From Pseudomonadota bacterium (GTDB lineage: Bacteria; Pseudomonadota; Gammaproteobacteria; Burkholderiales; Gallionellaceae), in assembly GCA_021782365.1 (NCBI GenBank), contig JAJXVB010000006.1:1-64000 (forward strand): 64,000 nucleotides of DNA. Reading direction: 5' to 3'. Shown here in pieces: positions 33,279-42,536 of this stretch; positions within the stretch are counted from its first letter, which is position 1; the number at the start of each line of letters is the position of its first letter. The notes below the pieces were generated by a model, which saw only the letters and a list, made by a program, of their open reading frames with translations, was not told the DNA's origin and ran no database searches. Both the position numbers and the translations under genes were made by a program.

Positions 33279-33785
33279 TCAGAGATCGCCCTTGCTTGCC
33301 GCGACCATCATGTCCTTCATCGATGCCATCACGGCCTCCGCGCTCTTGCGCGTGTCTTCAGGCATGTCCTTCAGCATCTTGAGATCGATCATCATCGAAA
33401 TCACCCAGAGCTTGCCCTGCGCATCCTCCAGGATGGAAATGCGGCATGGCATGAAGGCGACCATCAGCGGATCCGCCTTGAGCATCTTGTTCGCGGTCAG
33501 CCCGTCGCAGAAGCTGAATATCTCTGTGCGTTTCGCGGGCTTGCCTGTGAGCGCCTCGATCTCCTTGTAGACCTTGCTGACCCCCGCGAACTTCAAGTTA
33601 TGCTGGTTGGCGCGAAGCTTTAAAGACTCGACCGCATCGTCGAAGCTCACCCCGCTCTGCACCGGAATGCGGGCGATTTGCAGTCCCACGTCGACATAAT
33701 CGATGCCATGGGCATCCGTTGCAGCGATGGCAGTTTGCAGGAACAGCGACAACAGCAATGCAAGAACGAAACGCAGTTGATTCAT
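33279..33785 (-). CDS. Periplasmic DUF302-family protein
   Basis: 168 residues with an N-terminal signal peptide (LRFVLALLLSLFLQTAIAA) and a DUF302-like body that includes EIFSFCDGLTANKMLKAD, MVAFMPCRISILED and WVISMMIDLKML. Two cysteines (in FSFCDG and MPCRI) could pair or bind a ligand. The function of DUF302 proteins is not established. The gene lies ten bases after waaA and two bases before the Nudix fusion gene, so it belongs to the apaH-waaA run. Confidence 0.82.
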   Translation of the reverse strand: MNQLRFVLALLLSLFLQTAIAATDAHGIDYVDVGLQIARIPVQSGVSFDDAVESLKLRANQHNLKFAGVSKVYKEIEALTGKPAKRTEIFSFCDGLTANKMLKADPLMVAFMPCRISILEDAQGKLWVISMMIDLKMLKDMPEDTRKSAEAVMASMKDMMVAASKGDL

Positions 33786-33795
33786 GTCTTATCCT

Positions 33796-35070
33796 TTAAG
33801 GTCGGGTTGATTGAATTGCAGCAGGCGCAATCTTAACATGCCTGATGATGCCCATCGCCTTGCCTGTAGCCCCCTGGTGGGATGCAACGAACGCCTGCGC
33901 CTGTCTCCCCATGAGGGCGATCTTCTCCTGATCTTTCAGAATGCGCGCAGCTTCCTGCATCAATTCGTCCGCGTCCTTCACCTTGATTGCGGCACCTGCC
34001 TCGACAGCCAGTCTGGTTGCGTCGGCAAAGTTGAAGGTATGCGGCCCGATCAGCACGGGCTTTCCGACAGAGCATGCCTCGATCAGATTCTGCCCTCCAA
34101 AGGGCAACAGGCTTCCTCCGATGAAGGCGATATCGCAGGCGGCGTAATATGCAAACATCTCTCCCATGGAGTCGCCCAGCACGACCCCGATCTCATCCGC
34201 GACCCGCCTGTTTTCGCTTCTTCTCTGATAGCGCAGCTCGCGGCTCTTCAGCATGTCTGCTATCTCGTCAAAGCGCTGCGGATGGCGCGGCACGATGACC
34301 AGCAAGGCGCCAACCGGACATTTCTCCCATGCATCCAGAGCCAGCGCTTCCTCTCCCTCCCTTGTGCTCGCCAGAAGAAATACAGGCCTGGCACCGAACT
34401 GTTCGCGCAATTCTGCACCGAGCTCAAGCATCCCGGCAGGCGGCACGATGTCGAATTTCAGGTTTCCCATCACCGATACATTTTTCGCGCCCAGCCTCAT
34501 GAGGCGATCCGCGTCGTCTTTTCCCTGGGCCGCAACTGTCGACAATTCGCGTAGCGCGTTCCTTGTCAGACTCGCGATGCGCGCATAGCCCCCTGCCGAT
34601 TTTTCGGACATGCGCGCATTCATCAGGAGCATGGGCACGCCCGCCTTTTTTCCGGCATGGATCAGATTGAACCAGATTTCGGTCTCCATCAGGATGCCAA
34701 GCTCCGGCCTGAAATGGCGAAAGAATCTTCGCACCGCGAAGGGATAGTCATAGGGAAGATAGGCTCGCAATACGCTATCGCCATAGAGCTGTTCTCCCGC
34801 GGCACGTCCCGTCGGCGTCGTATGGGTGAGCAATATCTGATGGTCCGGATAGGCATTTTTGAGTCCTGCGACGAGACTTGCGGTCGCGCGCGTCTCGCCG
34901 ACCGAGACCGCATGCAGCCAGATGACGGGTTTTTCGGGCAAAACAGGATAGAAGCCGAAACGCTCGCCGACATGCTTCAGATATTCCGGCTGGCGGCGCG
35001 ACTTCAATGCCAGGCGCAAAAGGATCACGGGCAGCAGCAGCCAGAGAAAAAGGGTATATATGATATTCAC
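33796..35070 (-). CDS. waaA: Kdo transferase (3-deoxy-D-manno-octulosonic acid transferase)
   Basis: Adds Kdo to lipid A precursor at the inner membrane. The N-terminal membrane anchor (IIYTLFLWLLLPVILLRLAL) is followed by VWLHAVSVGETRA-type residues, ILMETEIWFNLI with the catalytic glutamate, and GGSLLPFGGQNLIEACSVGKPVLIGP. The start is a GTG at 35068-35070 that overlaps the apaH stop by four bases; the much longer upstream frame is antisense-like read-through of apaH and rejected. 424 residues is the usual length. Confidence 0.95.
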   Translation of the reverse strand: MNIIYTLFLWLLLPVILLRLALKSRRQPEYLKHVGERFGFYPVLPEKPVIWLHAVSVGETRATASLVAGLKNAYPDHQILLTHTTPTGRAAGEQLYGDSVLRAYLPYDYPFAVRRFFRHFRPELGILMETEIWFNLIHAGKKAGVPMLLMNARMSEKSAGGYARIASLTRNALRELSTVAAQGKDDADRLMRLGAKNVSVMGNLKFDIVPPAGMLELGAELREQFGARPVFLLASTREGEEALALDAWEKCPVGALLVIVPRHPQRFDEIADMLKSRELRYQRRSENRRVADEIGVVLGDSMGEMFAYYAACDIAFIGGSLLPFGGQNLIEACSVGKPVLIGPHTFNFADATRLAVEAGAAIKVKDADELMQEAARILKDQEKIALMGRQAQAFVASHQGATGKAMGIIRHVKIAPAAIQSTRP

Positions 35071-35891
35071 CAGTGCCTTGCCACGGAAGAATCCACGCAG
35101 TCCACCTGTATCACCTCTCGGTCTTCGAGGCGGATCGCGGTAAGCGGCCCCCCCCACAGGCATCCCGTGTCGAGTGCAATCGCGTTGTGCCTCAACATCA
35201 ACCCCAGCGCAGACCAGTGCCCGAATATCACGGTAGATTCAGCACTCTTGCGATCAGGCACATCGAACCAGGGCAGATAGCCTTGAGGAATGGACTGCAC
35301 TTCCGCCTTGAAGTCAAATTCCATTCTCCCGCTTGCCGTGCAGATGCGCATCCTCGTGAGCGCATTGGTGATCACGCGCTGTCTGGAATATCCAGCAAGC
35401 TTTTCGCTCCAGGCATCCGGCTGGTTGCCATACATGTGCGCCAGGAACTCGGCATGGTTCTCGCCTCTGAGTTCTGCTTCCACTTCACGCGCAAGGCTCG
35501 CCGCCTGTTCAACACTCCAGCCTGGCAACAGGCCTGCGTGCACCAGCACGAAACCCCCTTCTGCATGCAAAAGCCTCTGATTGCGCAGCCAGCTTAAAAG
35601 CTCATCGCGATCGGGGGCTTTCAGAATCTCGCCCAGCGTGTCCCCCCTGTGCAGCCTTCCCGTTCCGTTGGCCACGGCCAGAAGATGCAGGTCGTGGTTG
35701 CCGAGCACGGTGATCGCACATTCTCCCAGCGACTTGATGAGGCGCAATACCTGAAGCGATTCCGGTCCGCGGTTGACCAAGTCTCCCACCAGCCAAAGCC
35801 TGTCGCGAGACTGATCGAAGCGGATCTTATCCAGCAGCTGCGAAAATTCCGTGTAGCAGCCCTGTATGTCGCCTACCGCATATGTCGCCAT
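35067..35891 (-). CDS. apaH: Diadenosine tetraphosphatase (symmetrical)
   Basis: Splits Ap4A into two ADP. Calcineurin-like metal motifs are in order: GDIQGC, GDLVNRGP, LGNHDLHLL, VHAGLLPGW and FGHWSALG. The start is the ATG at 35889-35891 (MATYAVGDIQG); 274 residues is standard, and an upstream in-frame extension lacks family residues. It heads the run apaH-waaA-DUF302-Nudix fusion and diverges from the MBOAT gene across 97 bases. Confidence 0.95.
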   Translation of the reverse strand: MATYAVGDIQGCYTEFSQLLDKIRFDQSRDRLWLVGDLVNRGPESLQVLRLIKSLGECAITVLGNHDLHLLAVANGTGRLHRGDTLGEILKAPDRDELLSWLRNQRLLHAEGGFVLVHAGLLPGWSVEQAASLAREVEAELRGENHAEFLAHMYGNQPDAWSEKLAGYSRQRVITNALTRMRICTASGRMEFDFKAEVQSIPQGYLPWFDVPDRKSAESTVIFGHWSALGLMLRHNAIALDTGCLWGGPLTAIRLEDREVIQVDCVDSSVARHW

Positions 35892-35988
35892 CGCCCGTTC
35901 ATGACCCAATAACCTGATAGAATAGCGTAACAGATTTTGAAGCGCCTTTGATGAAATCCATCCTGCATGTCCGCATGCTGATAGCCTG

Positions 35989-37476
35989 ATGCTGTTCAAT
36001 TCCTACGCCTTCATCTTTTTCTATCTGCCTGTCGTGCTGATCGGCTTTTTCCGCCTGGCAAAGATCAACCATGCCTATGCGTCTGGGTGGCTTGCGCTCT
36101 CCTCGCTGTTTTTCTATGCCTACTGGAACCCGGCCTACATCGGGCTTCTGCTCGGCTCCATCGTCTGCAACTATGCCTTCGGGACCTGGATAGCCAAAAG
36201 CAGGACGGAGGATCGAGGATTGAGAATCCAGCGGCATGAGATAAGCAAAAAGCTGCTCATCGCGGCGATCGCCGCCAATCTGACCTTGCTGGGCTATTAC
36301 AAGTACGCCGATTTTTTCATAGCCAACATCGACAGCCTGACAGGACTGCACTTGCAGATGGCAAACATCGTATTGCCGCTCGGCATCTCCTTCTTCACCT
36401 TCACCCAGATCGCCTATCTGGTCGACACCTATCAGGGCAGGGTAAAGGAATACAACTTCATCCACTATGTGCTCTTTGTCACCTATTTCCCGCATCTCAT
36501 CGCAGGCCCCATCCTGCACCACAAGGAGATGATGCCGCAGTTCGCCAAACAGACAAGCTACAAAATAGACTGGAACAACGTTGCAAACGGCCTGATGTTG
36601 TTCACGCTTGGACTGTGCAAGAAGACGCTCCTCGCCGATGCATTGGCGCCCTATGCAAACGGCGTGTTCCACGCCGCAGAACTTGGCATATTGCCGACAA
36701 CCTATGAAGCATGGGCTGGCGCACTGGCCTATACCCTGCAGCTCTACTTCGATTTCTCCGGCTACACCGACATGGCGCTGGGAATAGCTTTGATGTTCAA
36801 CATCCGCCTGCCTGCCAACTTCGACTCCCCCTACAAGGCGACCAGCATCATCGATTTCTGGCGGCGCTGGCACATGACGCTCTCGCGTTTCCTGCGCGAC
36901 TATCTCTATATCCCGCTGGGCGGCAACCGAAAAGGCAGGATGCGCCGCTATGCAAACCTGATGATCACGATGCTTTTGGGCGGGCTGTGGCATGGAGCAG
37001 GGTGGACTTTCGTTGCATGGGGTGCGCTGCACGGGATCTATCTGACCATCAACAACCTGTGGCGCGATGCAACCGCAGGGAAAGTCTTATTGCCCGGCCG
37101 GATAGGCTCTATGATCGGCGGCGCGATCACCTTCATCGCGGTGGTCGCGGCCTGGGTCGTTTTCAGGTCGTCAGACATCGCGCAGGCAAGAACCATGCTA
37201 GAAGCGATGTTCGGCATCCACGCGCGCGCCATCTCATTTCATTCCGTGCTGCACGGCCAGTTGCTGCTGGCGACCGATCTTTCCGGGCGTGACCTGATCC
37301 GGCTTCTGCTTCCTTCCCTGGCCTGGGTCTGGCTGCTTCCCAATTCCAGCCATCTGCGATTCATCGGCGGCAGCGCCGCGTTAGCACTGCTTCAGGCAAC
37401 AGTCGCATTTTGTTTCATCGCGCTCGCGATAGACCAGTTCGGCAGTTACAGCCCTTTCCTCTACTTCAGGTTCTGA
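35989..37476 (+). CDS. MBOAT-family O-acyltransferase (AlgI-like)
   Basis: Polytopic membrane acyltransferase of the AlgI/DltB kind that exports acyl groups to envelope polymers. 495 residues, about eleven helices. The family core is GISFFTFTQIAYLVD, FPHLIAGPI, LYFDFSGYTDMALGIA, FWRRWHMTLSRFLRDY, YIPLGGNRKG and the invariant histidine in LWHGAGWTFVAWG. The next gene (SGNH-like) starts three bases after and is the probable periplasmic partner. No alginate genes are nearby, so the acceptor is more likely the local polysaccharide or O-antigen. Confidence 0.93.
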   Translation: MLFNSYAFIFFYLPVVLIGFFRLAKINHAYASGWLALSSLFFYAYWNPAYIGLLLGSIVCNYAFGTWIAKSRTEDRGLRIQRHEISKKLLIAAIAANLTLLGYYKYADFFIANIDSLTGLHLQMANIVLPLGISFFTFTQIAYLVDTYQGRVKEYNFIHYVLFVTYFPHLIAGPILHHKEMMPQFAKQTSYKIDWNNVANGLMLFTLGLCKKTLLADALAPYANGVFHAAELGILPTTYEAWAGALAYTLQLYFDFSGYTDMALGIALMFNIRLPANFDSPYKATSIIDFWRRWHMTLSRFLRDYLYIPLGGNRKGRMRRYANLMITMLLGGLWHGAGWTFVAWGALHGIYLTINNLWRDATAGKVLLPGRIGSMIGGAITFIAVVAAWVVFRSSDIAQARTMLEAMFGIHARAISFHSVLHGQLLLATDLSGRDLIRLLLPSLAWVWLLPNSSHLRFIGGSAALALLQATVAFCFIALAIDQFGSYSPFLYFRF

Positions 37477-37479
37477 ACG

Positions 37480-38463
37480 ATGAAACAGGCCAGATTATTC
37501 TCAATCATCTTGTTTGCAGCACTTGCGATCTACGGCGCCATCGGATTTTATTTTTTGCCTCTTGCAAGCTTCACAGGCCCATTGACGCGCATGGGCAAGA
37601 TCCCCGAATCGCTGTTTGGCTGGACCAAGCCTCAGCCTTATGTCGATCCAGCATACCTTGCGAATGCATCCTGGCAGGAAGCGGACATGCTGGTCATCGG
37701 GGACAGCTTCTCCATCCCGCATCTATGGCAGAGCGTGCTGGTCAAAAACGGCATGAAGGTTCATACGGAAACATGGGAGAGCATGCGCGATGTCTGCGAA
37801 GATTTTTCGACATGGGTACAAGACAAAGGTTTCAGGGGACGCTATGTTGCGATCGAAGCAGTCGAGCACAATTTCAAGGACACGCTGAACCGCTCAGTCG
37901 GATGCAAGAAGATGGATTATCGCGCAACCGTAGAACTTCCGGTCTCCCCACCGCCGCGCCTCATGGTGCGCAATGCTTCCGACTATTCGGGAAGAATTTC
38001 GGTCGGCATAGAAACAGAACTGCATGCGCTGCAATACGAGAAGTTCTCTGCCAAGCCTGATTTCACAACATGGAGTCTGGGCAACAACGTGCGCATGAAC
38101 AGGGTCAAGGATGGCTGCAAACTCTTCAGCCACCCAAGCTGCAACGATGCGCTTTTTCTTGCGGACGACCAGGCGGACGATTTTGGCGAAGACGTGCTGG
38201 ACGAGATGCAGATCATCGAAGACAGATTGAAGGGATTCCACCTCATATGGGTGATCGTACCCAACAAGACCACTTCCTATCTCCACCCTGAAAAGCAGTT
38301 CTGGAACAAGGCCGAAGAGAGATTCAAAGCGCCCAATCTCCTGAGGCTGACGCGTGAAAAGATAGACTCAAAAATCGTCGATCTTTATCCCGCGAACGAG
38401 ACGCATCTTTCAACCACAGGATACCTGATGCTGGGCGACGAAATCTATCGCCACATGCGCTAA
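37480..38463 (+). CDS. SGNH-like exported protein, MBOAT partner
   Basis: 327 residues with an N-terminal signal anchor (FSIILFAALAIYGAIGFYFL). The SGNH/AlgX-AlgJ style nucleophile motif VIGDSFSIPHLW comes at about residue 73 and the late catalytic Asp/His pair in DLYPANETHLSTTGYLMLGD, so it is probably a periplasmic acetyl transferase acting with the MBOAT protein encoded three bases upstream. The middle part is not recognisable. Its stop overlaps the convergent family-2 glycosyltransferase gene by four bases. Confidence 0.75.
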   Translation: MKQARLFSIILFAALAIYGAIGFYFLPLASFTGPLTRMGKIPESLFGWTKPQPYVDPAYLANASWQEADMLVIGDSFSIPHLWQSVLVKNGMKVHTETWESMRDVCEDFSTWVQDKGFRGRYVAIEAVEHNFKDTLNRSVGCKKMDYRATVELPVSPPPRLMVRNASDYSGRISVGIETELHALQYEKFSAKPDFTTWSLGNNVRMNRVKDGCKLFSHPSCNDALFLADDQADDFGEDVLDEMQIIEDRLKGFHLIWVIVPNKTTSYLHPEKQFWNKAEERFKAPNLLRLTREKIDSKIVDLYPANETHLSTTGYLMLGDEIYRHMR

Positions 38464-39374
38464 TTCCCACCGCTCCATTTCCCGGTACCCGGCATAGCAT
38501 CCCATGCCTCGATATCCTCAAGAGGATAGCTATAACGTAGTCCATAGCCCACCCTGCGCATCTTGCCGAGCAGCGAGCCGCGCACGAAATTGTGCGGATT
38601 GGAAACGGTATTACCTTTATCGGGTCTTCTCAATGAAGGCATGTAAATCCTGTGGAATTCGATTTGCGTGATTCCCCATTTCATCACGAAGATGCGCCCG
38701 CCAAGGTTATGCTTGATGCGCCCCGTGCTCTTGCATCCGAAATGGTAGAAGCGGCTCTTTTCCACGACGCGGTAATTGCGGCATCCGGCCACCCAGAATT
38801 TCATCAGGAGGTCGTCGTCCGAGCTCATGCCAGGCGAAAACTCGAGACTGTAGCCGCCGACCATGTTCCACCATTTCCTGTGCGCCAGCGTGGGCTGCGA
38901 GGCTGCCCCCTCGAGATCGCTCCTCTTATCCGACATGCACTCTGCAAGAAATTTCTTCTCGTCGAATTCCTGAGGCTCCAGTCCGAAATTTCGCTTGATC
39001 ATCGTTTCGCTCTTGCCGATCTCGGGCTGTATCAGCGTGCCGAAATACATCGCAAGATCCGTATCCAAAGAAGAAATCGCCTCAGCAAATCCGACATCCC
39101 AGCCGGGTGCGGCAACCATGTCATCGTTCATGTACAAGACCCAGTCGTAACTTGCCTGTGCGACCAGATGGTTCACCGCAAGGCAGACACCCACATTCTT
39201 GTCGGACTGCGTATATTTGATCCCTTGGGACTTGACCCAGTCCAGAGAGCCATCCGAGCCATCGTTCAGATGCACGATTATCTCGTGTTCACAGCTTGAA
39301 TGTTTCCTCAGACTCTCGATGCAGAGCTTGAGGTAGGCAAGGTTGTTCCAGCTGGGTATGACGATGCTAAACAC
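38460..39374 (-). CDS. Glycosyltransferase family 2 (paralogue A)
   Basis: 304 residues with a GT-A fold: FSIVIPSWNNLAYLKLC start, NDGSDGSLDWV, the metal-binding VLYMNDDMVAAPGWD and GGYSLEFSPGMSSDDDLLMK. No membrane helices. The start is the GTG at 39372-39374, with AAGGA six bases upstream, overlapping the ligase stop. This matches the start of its paralogue at 42537 (FSIIIPTWNN), which shares long stretches such as EFSPGMSSD and CKSTG. Sugar and acceptor are unknown; likely O-antigen or exopolysaccharide assembly. Confidence 0.88.
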   Translation of the reverse strand: MFSIVIPSWNNLAYLKLCIESLRKHSSCEHEIIVHLNDGSDGSLDWVKSQGIKYTQSDKNVGVCLAVNHLVAQASYDWVLYMNDDMVAAPGWDVGFAEAISSLDTDLAMYFGTLIQPEIGKSETMIKRNFGLEPQEFDEKKFLAECMSDKRSDLEGAASQPTLAHRKWWNMVGGYSLEFSPGMSSDDDLLMKFWVAGCRNYRVVEKSRFYHFGCKSTGRIKHNLGGRIFVMKWGITQIEFHRIYMPSLRRPDKGNTVSNPHNFVRGSLLGKMRRVGYGLRYSYPLEDIEAWDAMPGTGKWSGGN

Positions 39375-40608
39375 TTTGGTTCCTTTGAGATGTTTCGCTA
39401 TGATTTGCATTCAAACAAGCGGCCAGCAGCACTGCGACAGTCAGCCCATAGAATGCGGTCGACATGGTCAGGTTGAGCGTGTCTGCAGTCAGCCCGAAAA
39501 CCATGAATCCACTTACAAAAACCAGACCTAGCATGCCTGACTGCCTGACCCGAGATATCGATGATCGCATCGATCGATAGAAAATTCGGGCGGGCACGAG
39601 GTAAACCGACAGTATCGCGACAAGTCCAAAAACTCCCATTCCGGCCGCCCTCGAAAGCAGTTCGTTATGCACCTCCCCGCGACCGAGATCGGCCGCCAAT
39701 GGCGTGACCGTTCCTGCTCGCTGCATCGCATCCATTTCCTTCGCAAAACCCTCAGGGCCGACGCCGAATACCGGATTATCCATGAAGACTCTAGCTGCAG
39801 CCCTATAAAGCTGCAAACGGATACCTGTCGAAGTGTCCCGATTGCCATGCTCTAGGCTTGTCATGTCGCCGACCAGTTCGCTCATCCTATGATGCATCGT
39901 CTGGCTTGTCCCATAGGCGATGAAGCCAGCAAGGATCAGCACCAGCGGAATCGCAAGCAGCGCCTTAAACGAAACCTTGCCATATTTAAAATAGATGAAG
40001 ATGATCAGAAAAACTGGCAACGCAACCCATCCTCCTCGGGAACCGGATACGATAGAGGCATAGGCTCCCGCAATGAAACCAACCACCTTCAAGATGCGCA
40101 GAGGCAACGAATCTCGCTTTACCCAGTCCATGCTCAACACAGACAAAACACCCATGACCAGCGCAAAGTCTCCGAAGTGGATCAGATCCAGAGTCGGAAT
40201 GCCATAGCGTCCATCATCAATCTGCCGGACCATCATGCAGCCCACGATGGTCGCCAGCGGAAAACCATACTGCACGCTGGCAACGGTAGAAAAGCGCATG
40301 TTTCTCAGCATTGCGAAGACAGGCACGCCCAGCAGGAAGCGAGATGAGGCATCGTAGGGATGGCCGCTATAGTGGTGGTGATAGCTCTGGCTCAGGAAGA
40401 TCGCGATGGGCATGGATGCCATCGCGAGCAGATAGATCGCCGCTTCCCTGTCCCATATGCGCATCTGTCTGAATGACCATGCCGAAAGAACAATCAGCAA
40501 CAGGAAGGCGCCGTTGATTCCGCCCTTCACTACAAACACCAGGACAGGATAAGCCAGCAGCAGGAATGCGACGACGCTCTCCTTCCATTTCGTATCAATG
40601 CCTGTCAT
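39367..40608 (-). CDS. O-antigen ligase / polymerase family protein (WaaL-Wzy)
   Basis: 413-residue polytopic membrane protein with about eleven helices and a large periplasmic loop between residues 245 and 330. The Wzy_C/WaaL signature GSRGGWVALPVFL and the loop VFGVGPEGF...GEVHNELLSRAAGMGVFGL carrying the conserved H-N pattern are present. It joins O-antigen to lipid A-core or polymerises repeat units; sequence does not distinguish. Its ATG overlaps the upstream glycosyltransferase stop by four bases and its end overlaps paralogue A. Confidence 0.88.
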   Translation of the reverse strand: MTGIDTKWKESVVAFLLLAYPVLVFVVKGGINGAFLLLIVLSAWSFRQMRIWDREAAIYLLAMASMPIAIFLSQSYHHHYSGHPYDASSRFLLGVPVFAMLRNMRFSTVASVQYGFPLATIVGCMMVRQIDDGRYGIPTLDLIHFGDFALVMGVLSVLSMDWVKRDSLPLRILKVVGFIAGAYASIVSGSRGGWVALPVFLIIFIYFKYGKVSFKALLAIPLVLILAGFIAYGTSQTMHHRMSELVGDMTSLEHGNRDTSTGIRLQLYRAAARVFMDNPVFGVGPEGFAKEMDAMQRAGTVTPLAADLGRGEVHNELLSRAAGMGVFGLVAILSVYLVPARIFYRSMRSSISRVRQSGMLGLVFVSGFMVFGLTADTLNLTMSTAFYGLTVAVLLAACLNANHSETSQRNQSV

Positions 40609-41642
40609 CTCTGGACTTCACCGTATATGCGTTCGAATTCATTGGCCACCTTGTCCCATCCCCGTTCATATCTGGGCACAGGAGCATCTCTCAGCAATTG
40701 CCTATCGACGGCATCGACCCATGCATCGAGTGATGCCGAGAGGGACAGCACCGTTCCCGCATCAGAAGTCACCTCGTCTGCGGCGCCGCAAGCATCCGAT
40801 ATCACCACGGGCACGGAAGCGGCCATCGCCTCGGCGATCACCATGCCGTACGGTTCTGCACGCGCAGGATGCAAAAGCACATCGAACTCGTCATAGCTGA
40901 CATCCTTGCATCGTCCTAAAAGCCAGTATCCGCGCGGCCATCCCGAAAAGAGATGTTGCACTTCTTCCTGAAGAGGCCCCACCACGAAAAACTCCAGCCC
41001 CGGCCTTTTGCTGCGCAATTGCTCAACAATCTCGATCGCAAATGGCAACCCCTTGCGTTTCCATTCGATGCCGACGAATCCGACAACGCCTCCATCAAGC
41101 GGCACCTTTCGATGGGTCCGCAAAGCTCCCGGCAACACGCCTGGCACGACCGGAGAGGTGATCTTTTCTGCATATTCGGGATAGTAATGCGCCAATTGCC
41201 TGGCGATGATCCTTGAATTCGGCACGATGCATTTTGCGACGCGCAATTCGCGCCGTTCCATGTAGAGCTGCATTGCGACCCTCAGGGAGATTTTCTTCCA
41301 CCAGGGTTTTTCGCGCACCGAGGCAAACGGCGGGCCGTGAAATGTGGTGACATCGTGCACCCCGACTCTCTCGTGGCTGTGGATGATCCAGCCAGGATGC
41401 GGATGCTCACTCAGCCATCCCTTCACGCGTCGTCCGAAACGCCAGTAATACAGCCAGCGCGGGCGGTAGAACATCTTTCCGAGCTCATGCACTCTTATCC
41501 CGTCAGGTTTTTCTGCTGGACAATATTCACACAGCACCTGGACTTCATGCCCCAGTCTTGCCAGTTCCTTCGTGGTCTCCCAGACATAGCGCTCCATCCC
41601 TCCTACGGGACCGTATCGCCTGACTATGTGCAGCAATCTCAA
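40605..41642 (-). CDS. Glycosyltransferase family 4 (WaaG-like)
   Basis: GT-B enzyme of 345 residues: LHIVRRYGPVGGMERYVWE start, HSHERVGVHDVTTFHGPP, GFVGIEWKRKGLPFAIE and the EX7E motif in RAEPYGMVIAEAMAA. It resembles lipopolysaccharide core glucosyltransferases. The start is TTG at 41640-41642 with AGGTGG four bases upstream, overlapping the stop of the methyltransferase gene region. It overlaps the ligase gene by four bases. Confidence 0.9.
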   Translation of the reverse strand: MRLLHIVRRYGPVGGMERYVWETTKELARLGHEVQVLCEYCPAEKPDGIRVHELGKMFYRPRWLYYWRFGRRVKGWLSEHPHPGWIIHSHERVGVHDVTTFHGPPFASVREKPWWKKISLRVAMQLYMERRELRVAKCIVPNSRIIARQLAHYYPEYAEKITSPVVPGVLPGALRTHRKVPLDGGVVGFVGIEWKRKGLPFAIEIVEQLRSKRPGLEFFVVGPLQEEVQHLFSGWPRGYWLLGRCKDVSYDEFDVLLHPARAEPYGMVIAEAMAASVPVVISDACGAADEVTSDAGTVLSLSASLDAWVDAVDRQLLRDAPVPRYERGWDKVANEFERIYGEVQR

Positions 41643-41650
41643 TGTGCCAC

Positions 41651-42418
41651 CTATTTGAATTTAAGTTTGGCGACCAGAATGAGTGTATTTCCACCCATCA
41701 ACACTTCCGAAGCATTGTTGTCCTTCATCCAGTATTTCTTCTGCGCCTTCTTACCTCTCATAAGGGTAATCAGCTGTATGGCCCACGCGATGGGCCAGAG
41801 TAAACGCTGCTTTCTCTTTGGCTTGTCTTCATGAACGCTTTCTATCTTGAATCCGGCGAACTCGAGCGCCATCCGGATCATGGGATAGGGAAGCCGGTTA
41901 ATGTGTATCATGAACTCATTGCCGGCATAATCTGATTTTAGAGATTCATATGAAACCACTGGTTCGATGACGCCATTGAGAAACAACTTGATCCGATTCT
42001 GAATATTTGAATAATTTGGTAGCGATACCACCAGCGCCCCATCTGGTTTCAATATGCGCGCGAATTCCCGCAAACATTGAAACACATTTTCGACATGTTC
42101 AGGTCCTTCCACAAAGCATGCATAATCAAAGCTGTCCGATTCAAATGGAAAAGCATGATTCAGATCTGCTCGCACAATTTCAATTTCAGGATTCTTGAAG
42201 GCTTCAGGAACAGCATCCGCCGCTGTAACCAAAAATCCTTCGTTCTGCAAACGCCAGGCGAGGCTTCCGGAGCCTGTCGGGAAATCCAGCAGTTTTCCCT
42301 TTGGCATCCCTTTTAATATCTTAGAGATTACTGGATGGATTTCCGAGCGCGAATAGCTGGGAAAAATTCTACCGTAAACCTCCACCACATCTTCTTTTGT
42401 TGTAACACCTCTAGCCAT
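41651..42418 (-). CDS. Class I SAM-dependent methyltransferase
   Basis: 255 residues. Motif I is LLDFPTGSGSLAWRL, followed by DAVPEAF, RADLNHAFPFESDSFDYACFVEGPEHVENV and ILKPDGALVVSLPNYSNIQNR, a UbiE/Coq5-like fold often found among sugar or polysaccharide methyltransferases. The start is ATG at 42416-42418 with AGAGG six bases upstream (a TTG one codon earlier is in frame). The base composition is distinctly lower in GC than its neighbours: two lines counted by hand gave 38% and 42%, against 50-63% elsewhere. This suggests recent transfer. The substrate is unknown. Confidence 0.87.
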   Translation of the reverse strand: MARGVTTKEDVVEVYGRIFPSYSRSEIHPVISKILKGMPKGKLLDFPTGSGSLAWRLQNEGFLVTAADAVPEAFKNPEIEIVRADLNHAFPFESDSFDYACFVEGPEHVENVFQCLREFARILKPDGALVVSLPNYSNIQNRIKLFLNGVIEPVVSYESLKSDYAGNEFMIHINRLPYPMIRMALEFAGFKIESVHEDKPKRKQRLLWPIAWAIQLITLMRGKKAQKKYWMKDNNASEVLMGGNTLILVAKLKFK

Positions 42419-42536
42419 CAAAGTCCTCTTGCTCTACCATTCTCGCAAAGTAAACAGCTGATTCATGAAAATGTCAGTCTATCACGACTGAAATCAAAGA
42501 CGGCCCGCAAGAAAGCAAAGGACCATCCTCATTAAT

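Noticed and set aside
42498-42510. 13-base sequence repeated at 48059-48071
   Set aside because: Dozens of chance 13-base repeats are expected in 64 kb, and the contexts are unrelated.
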